Below are positions 46,560-57,800 of a stretch of DNA of 64,000 nt, piece after piece. The position numbers were made by a program, and so were the translations under genes. Origin of the DNA: Carposina sasakii (lineage: Eukaryota; Arthropoda; Insecta; Lepidoptera; Carposinidae); assembly GCA_014607495.2 (NCBI GenBank), contig CP053163.1, positions 9,342,716 to 9,406,715 on the forward strand. The letters run 5' to 3'. The notes beneath the pieces are model-generated. The model saw nothing but the letters and a program-made list of their open reading frames with translations, had not been told where the DNA came from and did not search any database. Each line of letters opens with the position of its first letter. Within the stretch, counting starts at the first letter, position 1.

Positions 46560-49063
46560 CATTACAGTATATATAACGACAACCTACACGCTTAAGGAAT
46601 ATAGCTAAGTATAACTACCTTAGTATTAATAACTACTTTACAAGTATACAAGAGATCAACAGTTTGTGTTAATATCGGTCCTTAAAGATATGATATTTAA
46701 TAGAAATGCGACAGTAATTGCTAGCAGCCTATTTTATTTAAAAAATGGCTGAACAAATTTTCATAGAATTTTGAGTGTTACATAATAATTAAACTTCATG
46801 TATATATCATTAAAAAATATATAAAATAAAAAAGTTCCTTGTTCTAGAAATTAATATTAATAGAAATAAAATGACCTAAAATCTTTTTAGCCTCTAGGTA
46901 CATAATTCACTTTATGCAGATAACTTCAATTAATTCTTTAATATTTCCTTTTAAAATATTACCTACGTATGAGAAAATACAACTTAATTACCACATTTGA
47001 CTAGATTTCCCACGAGAATATAATTTTATCCATACACAAGTAGCACTAGTCTAGGGTCTAGGTAATAATTTTGAAAATTTTCAGAATTAGTTTACTTCAC
47101 TTTTAAACTAACTGGTTCGTTTTACCGAGAAGTTCTTTTTTCATTTATGCTTTCATTTTTTCATATCAATAAAAACCGATACTAACATAGAAAATAATTA
47201 TTTTCACATTCTGCTTTATAAGATAGATTTAATAAATAGCTTTAATAAAACAGTCCATAGATTTTCAATCAAGTTTCAATTTTATTTGTCAATATTTATC
47301 TAATAAATTTATACATGGTTCCAGTTTATCTACATAATAATAAATAAAAAAAGATTTTTTTTATTATCTCCGTAAGTAATCTTAAATATTCTAGTATACA
47401 ATACGTCATTTTGACAGTTTTTTTTTTACTGAACCCGTACAATTGATCTCCAGTTAGTTTAACTACGAGTTTACTAATAACAAGCTATTTTTATTGCTAA
47501 TTAGCGTTAATTGGCTTTCGTGAAACCGGCGACAAGTATTATGTACTACAACTAGATAATAACAAACATTCACAATATAAACCCCATAACAAAGAACAAA
47601 CGATGCTCGTTAAAACATAAATCCGTGCTCGTTCACACGATGCAAGTTATATGTGTGTCGGCTAATTCCGCGTGTGTAGGAATTTAGCGCTACCTTGCGG
47701 CGTGTCTGTGAAACTGCGGAATCTTAACTCAACGTGAATCCTATTTTCACTGCTGAACTATTTAAAGAATTATTGACAGCTTTCTGTTATTTTCCGTGTA
47801 ACTACAAAATTATTTAAATGTCGTTTATGCTAACATTACCTAAATTTGACAGATACTTATTTCATACATTGCTGTCAAGTCATTTATAAACATTGTCTAA
47901 TTTATGTAATTACTTCGTTCATGACTAGAAATAATATTACATCTTCAGAATATAAAACAAACTTTTTAAAAATATTTAAAAAAAATATTATGTGCTAATT
48001 AGTAAATGAGATCTGTTATGCTTAAGATAGGAATAGTAATTTTATTTGACATGAATTTTATCAAGATTTTTCAGAAGTCGGAATCGCGTCAAATTGGGAG
48101 TCAACCTGAACAAGTTAATTCTTGTGAGAGTATTCTCGAGTCTCAGTCGAGGCGCTAGCTGCTTTGTTTGTAGAATTTCATATGCAGATGCGTTTTATGG
48201 AAATATACCTACGCGTCTAAGTTCAAATTAGATTCCGCGTGTGCTTTTAGTTTTCGTGTAACTGCAGGTGAAACGTGATATTGTAGACTGCTCGGTTTGG
48301 AAGGAAGTTTATCAAAAGCTTTGCGAAGTTTCTTTGGAATGTGTTTCTTGAAACATTCTTGGTTCGTTTTAATACGTGGATAGCTAAAATAATTACCCCA
48401 TCTTTTGCCTTGTTGTAATTTGATTGAAATGATTGCATTTTTTGTAACTTTTTTATTTACTAGTTTTTTTCTATCTCTACTAGTTCTCTTACTTATACTT
48501 TTGAATCCCTGAGACAATTTTATTAAACTATTTCATATTTTCACGTACTTTCTAAAAGTTATAAAATAATTTTATTGTCTAAAGAATATAGGAATATTTT
48601 AACCGAAAATATTTTCTTTGTTGTTGGTTTCTTTTAAAGTAACAACTGGGGCAAGCGTTCGCTAATTATACAAATTGTTTAACGCAATAAGTGGCTCGTG
48701 CTTTGTTAAGGGCCGAATGGCGGCCATTTTGTGATGGAAATTTCGAGAAAACCTTTCATTTGTTTATCTACATTTTACTGTTTTACTCTATAAAAGTAAG
48801 TAATTAAATATAGCTCGTGAATTATGTATGGGCTACATAGAATGCTTGAAAATGAAAGTCAAAAACATGAAATTCCAAGTGTGTTAAAAAGATGTAATCA
48901 CGTGTTTTACGTACTCAATTAGAAAGAAAGAAATAAAGAAAGAAATTACACATGGTACTTTTTTTTACGCTTTCTATGCTTAAGCGTGTAATGCCCCTTC
49001 TACAACTGTTGCAGCAGATGTAACTTTTGAAACATAGACGGGGAATTCGTGTAGGTATATTTA
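46560..49063. other. anonymous AT-rich DNA
   Basis: Contains one unassigned basic 102-codon ORF (48517-48209, minus) that I do not consider a gene. Confidence 0.5.
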
Positions 49064-49316
49064 TACAGGATGTAACAAAAAGGGTATGTTAAGCGAAAAG
49101 CTACGTGAATAGCCCACTGTAGAGAACCTATACACCAAATTTGAGACTCGAAATCACAAGTTTATTTTTCAAGATTTCTGAGATATTTAAAAATTCTCCA
49201 TACTATCGGGAAAAATAAACATGTGATTTCGAGTCTCAAATTTTGTGGATAGGTTCTCTATAGTGGGCTATTTACGTAGCTTTTCGCTTAACATACCCTT
49301 TTTGTTACACCCTGTA
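49064..49316. mobile_element. MITE family Y, reverse-loop copy
   Basis: Same arms as 59963-60226, but the central loop is in the opposite orientation and about 11 bp shorter. Confidence 0.82.
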
Positions 49317-50020
49317 GATATTTAACCTTTTGTCTACCACCTATTTATTATCCAATCATCTATCAGACAGGCGGCGAAACTACCAAATAAAATATCTACA
49401 AAAGTAATATTTACAGATGAATTCGCCAGTTCCTACTGCCCTTCACCAGTAAATTCTTCTGTTAGGGACAAACTGGAACCAGTACAATTTAAATTGTTCT
49501 AAGAACAAATAAACAGCTTTTCACCACACAAATGGTGGATCGACTACTAAACTCGACTTACACTACTTATTCCTTGTAAACAAATCACTACTCGTATTAT
49601 CAAATATATTTACACTCAAATTATTTACATAGCGTTTTTGATATATAAACTTGTAATCTACATTAAGTTTACTTATAATTTAATATTTACAGATGCTTTG
49701 ATTATTCCTTTTAATAATTTTCTAATTAAATAATTGATTGAGTTTTTTTAAGCAAATAAAAAACTAAATATCACAATTAAATGAGCAAAATTACATTGAC
49801 TATAATTTGATGGTTTTTACTTGAGTTTTTAAACATAAATTGATTAAATGGCTGATTAAACGTGTTTTAATGCTAATTAAAAAATGTCATTAATCGTGAT
49901 TTAATTTAAATTAAAGTTATTACGAAATTATTTTATTATGTTTGTTAAATCAGTAAACTTGTAATGCTAACTTGGTAAAAGTATTTAGGTTTAGGTCGTC
50001 GTAAGCCAATTTATAATTTA

Positions 50021-50299
50021 CTAGCGGGCGTCCGCGTGGACTGCAGAAAAGACAGAAGAATTCAGAAGGCGCCATCTGTTGCAGACTTATGGAACGTACG
50101 ATTAATAACAACAACCAACGTTGATGATCAGTTTTTTATTAATTATTAGTTATTAAGACCATTAATTTAAATAATAACTATCCTATCATCTAAGTTGGAC
50201 CAAATTACATATATATGCCAATTTTCATGAATATAAGTTGACTCGTTTTTGAGTTTATTCGGAACATACACAGTGACACGGATTTTTTATATATTAAGA
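50021..50299 (-). mobile_element. non-autonomous Helitron, second copy of the 289-bp unit
   Basis: Matches 30417-30705 almost base for base but lacks about 12 bp of the 3' terminal hairpin. Confidence 0.78.
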
Positions 50300-50337
50300 A
50301 GATAGATAATGTAAGGAATGTGACCAACATTTCGACA

Positions 50338-50513
50338 TTCTTGGTGTTTTGTAGGCGATGGGCTGACCACCTGTCACTATTAACCGAACTTGTACATCTC
50401 AACTATACCCTCAAAATTGGTCAGAAGTAACACCATGTGGTCATATCGGCCCTTGGTGCTCTGCCTACCCCGTAAGGGATAAAGGCGTGATTATATGTAT
50501 GTATGTATGTACG
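50338..50513 (+). repeat. SINE family E, near full length
   Basis: The most complete copy after 721-884, with a long GTATGTATGTATG tail. It lies 38 bp beyond a Helitron end. Confidence 0.7.
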
Positions 50514-51280
50514 AGTATGATAAAATAAAAATGATTATTTATTTGCTGTGGCAAATATTTCAATTTATTGAACAATGTTACAAAATTTGCTATGATTATT
50601 TTAAGTAGGTAAGTAATACCATAGAGGAATAGTCTTTTATTCCTAATACTAAAGCCAAATATACTAAAGATACTCGTACGAATATGACTATGAAGTGTGA
50701 ACGAACAAAACACAAATAATTTTCCGGATGTACTATTATTACTTGTCCACAAGAACAAATTATTCATCACGATTAATGACAACGTTCTTATATAATGAAA
50801 GTACGTTATAATTTTAATCACTCAATGATTTTCGTAAATCGAACAATTTTCATTCCTAAAAAGTTTTCTAATGAGCTTACGATTTAATTAGATTTAACAT
50901 GTAATTTATATAATTAATGAGATCGAGGCTTTTGATCACGTCTAATATAAATAATAAACTAAAGTATATAATACGTATGATTTAAATGCTTACAAATTCG
51001 TAGTAGATTAATACCTACCTTACCAATTAACGGAATGTTTATAAAAAAAACTAAAGATCTGGTTTCCTAGTTCATATCAATTTCCGTAAATTGATCTGTA
51101 AGTTTTCGACGTACGTAAAGCGATGACAAAATATTGACAATTCGATGGCGGTTATTATTTCAACAACGAAATTTATAAGCGATCAGTGATTTCTATAGCA
51201 TAGTTAGTCCACAGATGACTACAATACAGCCTCGCTGGGCGGCTAGGTTTATGTAGGTATACCTCGGTCGAGGAAACTCG
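50514..51280. other. no recognisable feature
   Basis: AT-rich DNA between a SINE and the GC-rich inverted repeat. Confidence 0.5.
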
Positions 51281-51463
51281 GCCCTCTGATTGCGTAAAAG
51301 CAATCGCAAAGCCGAAGCCACGCGATCGCGATAATTGAGAGTGTTTGCGTGCGCGACGAGCGTTCTCCCGCGCCCCGCACCTCGCCCCGCGTACTCACAC
51401 ACACTCAATTATCGCGATCGCGCGGCTTCGGCTTTGCTATTTGCTATTACGTAATCAGGGGGC
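51281..51463. repeat. GC-rich inverted repeat downstream of dpr
   Basis: Arms 51281-51344 and 51399-51463 pair around a 54-bp spacer. The inner ~34 bp, including CGCGATCGCGATAATTGAG, pair almost perfectly. It lies just beyond the candidate dpr poly(A) signal. Confidence 0.7.
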
Positions 51464-51516
51464 GGGTACGCGCCATAATTACATGGTTCGAGCGGCCTGT
51501 CGCTCTTATCGCGGTT

Positions 51517-51522
51517 TTTATT
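51517..51522 (-). promoter_or_regulatory. candidate poly(A) signal of the dpr gene
   Basis: An AATAAA on the minus strand lies 252 bases after the dpr stop codon. It is the first canonical hexamer I found downstream. It is a single hexamer in AT-rich DNA, so confidence is moderate. Confidence 0.4.
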
Positions 51523-51773
51523 CAAGTATTGGAAGTGTACTTAGCCCAAGCACGTACTGGCGGCCAGACAGCATCGGCCAGGCTGTGGCGGCCATCAAGT
51601 CTTTGAGTGTAAGTCTTTGTCGTTGGATACCAGCACTTTACAGATTCATCTAAAACCAACTCATCAAATAAACTAAAATCGGATTCTCAAATTTAACCTG
51701 GATCCCACAGATAGAAACAATCAACCTTAGGACTCTCATATAGGAATCGAATTTAGACGCCAAGCCTCGGCGA

Positions 51774-51883
51774 TCATCTGCCAAGCATGGATGATAGGAG
51801 GTATGTGACGAGTGCGCAGCTGAGCTGTGACGTCACGTACGAGCAGGCTCTATTGCTCGTCTGCATAGCTGCTGGGTGCTCAC
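51774..51883 (-). CDS. dpr: dpr exon E: C-terminal exon and stop
   Basis: After the acceptor TTTCTGCGCAG the exon supplies two bases that complete Gly, then EHPAAMQ, the family's conserved post-Ig2 motif. About 28 more residues follow, including the hydrophobic stretch LSCALVTYLLSSML, and then TGA at 51776-51774. The tail is too short for a transmembrane segment plus cytoplasmic domain and resembles a GPI-attachment signal. The AATAAA at 51522-51517 (minus strand) is a possible polyadenylation signal for a 3' UTR of about 250 nt. Confidence 0.9.
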
Positions 51884-54800
51884 CTGCGCAGAAAATTGGA
51901 GCTGTTAACTAAGAAATATAAAATTTTGTGGTCGGAACGCTCCCGTTAGAAAAGACGATATGTCAGTTATTTTTCTACAGTTAAATTTTTGCATACAAAC
52001 AATGATCTACCCGGAATAAAAAGTAATGTACCCAGTTCTAAATTTTAGAGAGAGCCAGGCATAGGTGCTTCCGGCACCAGTTATTATAATAAGAAATAAT
52101 GTATTAGGGTGTACCTTGGACGTAGGCCCTCACATCTAGCAGTGGACTACAATAGGCTAGGTAATAAAAATAGTAGAGAATAATGATTATTGGAGTTACA
52201 TTTTTTGCCCGCTTTTGCATCTCTAAATAACTTTAACCTAGTGGTTTTAAAATCAAATAAATAATGTACGAGTATGTGCAAACTAAAAGATAGTTTAGGA
52301 TGAATAACCAAACAATATTAATTTTATCTAGTGGGATAATATCTACCAATCTCACTAAAAAGAGCATACCGTTAAGCACATGTACCGACACAGAGGCGGG
52401 GTGCGCATTGTTAGGGACACACGTATAGTTCCCCGAGTCAGATAGAGCAGCTTTCGTGACCAGCAGCTTGCTGGTCGTGCCTCCTTCTGTCTTCTCCGTC
52501 TCCAGACTGATCCCCCCACGAGGGGAGTCGAAGTCTACCACAGCGTTACCGTGGTACCTGAGGGAAGTAATGCTCGGTTATTTTTCTTTCTTGTGTACTT
52601 AGGCTAGGACTTTGTATTAGGATTCAAATTCAAATTCAAATTCAAAATCATTTATTCGACATGAAAGCATTAACACTTGTTTATCGATTGTCTAATTATA
52701 TGTTACTTTCTATGTTCGCACCCCAAAAATGAAACCGCTACCAAACAAAAAAGGAGGTGAATTTAAACAACCCAAAAATAAATAAATCGCAAAGCTTTTG
52801 CTTTGGCAACGGTCACCACCCCAAGGTGCGATTTGTTACGGTCTGTCAGGCATAAGTTAGCGATACGGGGCTTAATAGCCACCAACGTGGAGAATAAGAG
52901 TTAAGGTCGCCTAAAGACGAAATCCAGAAGAGCTGCTACACAGTTCTCCTTTATGACAAAACCAACATTAGGTCTGACACACCGCATGATTCTACTATTA
53001 CTGTTACACTATCTCAGTGAAGTGTCACTGCTTGGGAGAAGAAATAGCAAGAAAACTCCCAGCGACACAGTCAAAACTAAGTAACATATTAACAAAAGAA
53101 TCTTACATTGGATAAGATATCAGATAGTAACACTTAACTCATTGTTGTGCGTTGTAAGCTTTTGTCAGACCCTGCATCGTGAACTATATTTTATTAAATT
53201 TTTTAGATTATTATTATCATATTATGTTGCTATATATTGCCAAAGCATAAGCTTTGCGATTTATTTATTTTTGGGTTGTTTAAATTCACCTCCTTTTTTG
53301 TTTGGTAGCGGTTTCATTTTTGGGGTGCGAACATAGAAAGTAACATATAATTAGACAATCGACAAACAAGTGTTAATGCTTTCATGTCGAATAAATGATT
53401 TTGAATTTGAATTTGAATATTAATAGAAGCATTTCAGATATCACCATGGTCAGGCATCATGATGCCGGCCCATCCCATCGTTTAAATCTGCTAATGGTTT
53501 GTGGAATACTAAAGATTGTTTGTAAATAAAGTATTAAAGCTTGGGTAACAGAAAAAGACAAATAATAAGATGACTGGTAAATATACAGGGGGTTTGTGAC
53601 AGCCAGGAAAATATTGATACCACGAGTTCAAACCATGATTCTGAGGCGAAAAACACCAAAAAATTTCGCAGGAAAATTCAAAAATTTTCCGTCGTAGCAA
53701 AGATTACTGATAATCAAATGAAAAATACATTTCCTGAGAGTAATAACACTGTCGTATAACTCAACACAATGGTACTTGTTCAGCATATCAGTATTTGCCT
53801 GGATGTCACCCACACCCTGTATACCTTTCAGCAGCATGCTATTTTAGGTCCAGATATTGTAGCAATAAAACCTACTAAAGAAGAATCTACTGTAGAAAAA
53901 AGAGTGGATCATTAAATACAAACCATAGCACCGAAGCACTTGAGGGTGGCGAGGAGTGCACGTTGACAGAGCAGGTCAGCGATATCGTGCTGCCCTTCTT
54001 CACGTAAACGTCTTGTGAGCCCCATATCGTCGCGGCAGCCGCTGTTGGAGAAATCACTTTTGTAAAAGTAAATTAAAAAACTGTATTTGATTTGGTAATT
54101 TTGACGTTTTGCTTTTGTTGTGTGATTGAGACTGTGGTTTAATGATCTAAAATGTAGATAACGTAATATTTTGTTGCTCTCGCATTGAATGCACCGCTTT
54201 GATTTAATTATATCTGGGTGTTTGGACAATGTAATATCGCTTGTCATCGACATTCATTGTCGCAACGGTCCCATCAATAGCGTTTGGAATTATCACGTGA
54301 CTTGTCGAATTAGCGATAATCGAGAAAACGCTCTGGCATGATCACAAAGATATCAACGTCGTAACCAAGGAGAGAAAGTACACCTCAAATGTAACTTATT
54401 GTACGTCCGAAATGGGCAAACTGTTATATCAAAAATTTATTATGTAACACAGTTATGACAATAAATAAAATTATAAAATATCAATAAGAAAATGAAAAAA
54501 AAAATTCACCCGGGTGAGATTTGAACAATAAATAAACTAAACTAGAGTAAATAACTTTAGTTGAGAGATCACGTCTATTGCTCAGATACGAGTACTGTGC
54601 TCTTTTAATTCAACGCCACTCTGTGACTTTTATTAAGTAAATACACTATGGAAAGTCTCTCAAGTTAATATTATTTTAATTAAAATAATATTATTTTAAA
54701 AATATTATTGTTAACATGTAACTAGGTGGAATAAAAAAGTCACATTTGTTACATTTTATAATTATGTATAATGTCCAACTAGTAATATTAATATAAATAA

Positions 54801-57800
54801 GTGGAATAGAGGTTATTACATTTATTTAGTAATCGTTGATCGTTATTGAGTAAATATTTGAACGTAGAAAATGATAGTGATTTTATTACATTTTCATTTT
54901 CGTTGGAGATATTATTAACTAAAGACGATTTTGTCTAAAGACGAGATTGTTTTATATTACTATAGTATTTTAAAAAGGCATGCAATCTAAAAATATACCT
55001 ACTCTAATATTAAATTGTAATAAGTACAAAAAGAAACATTTCCGTTCTTTTTTCGAGGCATATAAATTACATAAAGCATGCGCCATAGATAGAACTTTCA
55101 TAAACTTAATGCAGTGCTCTATGACTTTTAATGAAATTCTAACGAACGGTAGTAAGAAAGTGGGAGTACCTGAGGAGCGGGGCGGGGCCGGGGTCGCGGG
55201 GATGTGGGACTCATCTGGAAGACAAGACATAGCTTAGGAGAGGGGGACAGATAAAGCATTAGATAAAATATTAAAAGATTAAAATATTTAAAGGTATACC
55301 GTAACATCGCAAGCAGGGTTACTACCTACTAGACCAGTCGACTGTCATTATGAAGGTTTGCTATATATTTACATACATACATAAAATCGCGCCTCTTTCT
55401 TGGAGGGTTAGGCAGAGATCACAAATATCCACTTGCCTCCAATCGCTTTTCGCTTCATCTACTTTCATGATATCCTTCATGCACTCTCGTCGGTTTAGGT
55501 TTTTGTCGGCTACAACTATAGATGAGAACGGAGAACTACATCGATTGCTCCTGTCGACTAACCCTAAGGACTAAAGTACCCCGAAAGTTTCGGTGGTAGG
55601 CTGATTTTATAACGAGGCGCAATCACGCCACTAGTTTAAAAAGTCTTTGCTCTTAATTAATGTATTAAAAATAACGAATAATTTATATTAGTCGCGATGT
55701 CTTCTTTTGACGTTTATCGAATCGCAAGTACTCGCAAGTTACAAATTCCAGCCTGCGGGTATAGCCCTTCATACGAAAGGCTCAAGTAATAGTAGTTAAA
55801 AAAAAACAAATAAAAAGTCAAAGTAATAGACTTTCGATTTATGTACATCATGAAGCAGATAAATACAAATTTAGCAATATTGGTCAATAGTAAATAGTGA
55901 TGTACTCGTAAATTGCGGATGAGCCTAACACTGGATAGACTATGACGGAAAGCTATTTGAGAAAAATGGCAGGAAATAAATCATACTACGCTACTATGTA
56001 TCAAATCTGTCCAATCTATCTGCTTTATGATGCAAACCTCAACTGTTAGAGATCAAGTTAAATTTGATTGCAATATGAGTAAAAGTGCTCATAAGGGAAT
56101 AATTGACAGGTTTTGATAAGAAAAATAATTAAAGGCAGTTAGTTATACAGTACCTACTTCATACTAAAGATGGATGTTTTTATTTGTAAAGAAATATGGC
56201 TAAGAAAAATAACCTAACTTCGTTAATTTACTAACATATTTTTAAAACTAAACTATTACAGCATAATACCTCTATTCAATAAGTTTAAGCTATAGGCATA
56301 CATAATAGATCTTGGACGAAATATAATTCGAAATAGACGAAACCAATGGGACGAATGAATGAATTATCCGGCTGGCTGTTCAGAGTGCTTTTATTTGTCC
56401 GGCGACCGCCAGCCGGCCCGGCCGCCGGGCTGCCTACTAACCACATTCATTATATACTTTTGTAGCATAAACTATCGTGTCCTTTAACTTTGTGTGAGCC
56501 TACAAAAGAAATAAATAAGAGAAAAACATTTTGTTCTCTTTTTTTACTATACGATAGTTATGTTTCGACAAACTATTTCATATTTAAAGTTCAAAAGCAA
56601 ACTTCGAGAAATTGTTACATAGTTTTTTTACATACATAATTATGTATATTCACATACGGCTGTGTCCCCAAAATGTGATTACTAGAACTGCAGGATATAT
56701 TAGATATATACCTACATAGAATTTTCCTTAAACTTGCGATCTACTCATTTTAATAATAACTTAAATAACTTTAAAATATCTTCATGTATATTTATATCTC
56801 TATCTGTTTAGTTAGGTACAAATAAAGCAAAACAGCCCCAAACAAAAATCTCTACACTAAAATAGTTTCACAGAAAAAGCCTGGCGTCTTTTCACGTTAA
56901 TCCACGCGGAAACCTACGCAAAAGCCATTCTAAATATTCGGCGTTTCGTAATAAATTGAACGAATGAATGAGTGAATGGCTCGCCCAATGTGTGAAGTGC
57001 TTTTGTTTGTCCATCGACCGCAGGCCGGCGGTGCAGCCGGACGGATGCCCGGCTTTGCTTAATGTAGTTGAACTGAAATGCGTCTATTGGTTTCTGTGGT
57101 TGGCGCTTTTTTATATTGCGAACCAGTTTTGTTACAGTTCGTTTCATAGGATAACTGCCGTGCATGATTCGAAACCAACATTTTTTATATGCTGTTACAC
57201 AGAATTTGATCAAAGTTAAAAATGATAAAGATTAAAGAGAGAAAAATTTGATCACAAGCCTTTTTATTGACTACTTACATGAATATGTATTTCTTTAACA
57301 TAATTTAGATTCTGTGGCCTTTTTGCCAAAATAATACGTATTTATTTTATTTGCCTAAACTTACTCTATGTGTCTATATGGAATATAAATTATGTGATCA
57401 ATTTTCACTGTGACCAAATAACACTAACTCCAATTCACCTACACCATATATAAATTCCCATTTGTTTAGTTCATGCCCAATTTTCCAAACTAATTAGGTA
57501 CATAATTTGCACTGCAACAACAGTAAAATTATGTCAACCAAAAACACAATAAACGGTAATGCGAACACGCAACATTGCCCATGTCATTCCCTAATAAGCA
57601 CGTTGTAACAAAACGCACACGATTCGCCGAAATCATTTTTCATGTATAACAAGCTCGTAATTGGACGATGAATTCGAGAGGTTTCTACGTACAACCCGTC
57701 CACCTGATAGATGAGATGGCTCTGAAAAATAGTGCCTAATAAATGTCTAGTGGTATAATATTTTGTTCAAGAATTTGTTTAGAAATATTATGTTATTTTT

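Noticed and set aside
48209..48517. Basic 102-codon minus-strand ORF
   Set aside because: No domain or family similarity, no splice or promoter support, and ORFs of this size arise by chance in 64 kb of AT-rich DNA.
50465..50821. 118-codon minus-strand ORF rich in Phe, Ile and Leu
   Set aside because: Composition matches AT-rich non-coding DNA; no signal peptide plus domain pattern.
51345..51653. Plus-strand ORF with a helix-turn-helix-like peptide (YWRPDSIGQAVAAIK)
   Set aside because: The resemblance to a Psq-type HTH is only about 15 residues and falls in the GC-rich repeat and probable dpr 3' UTR on the other strand.
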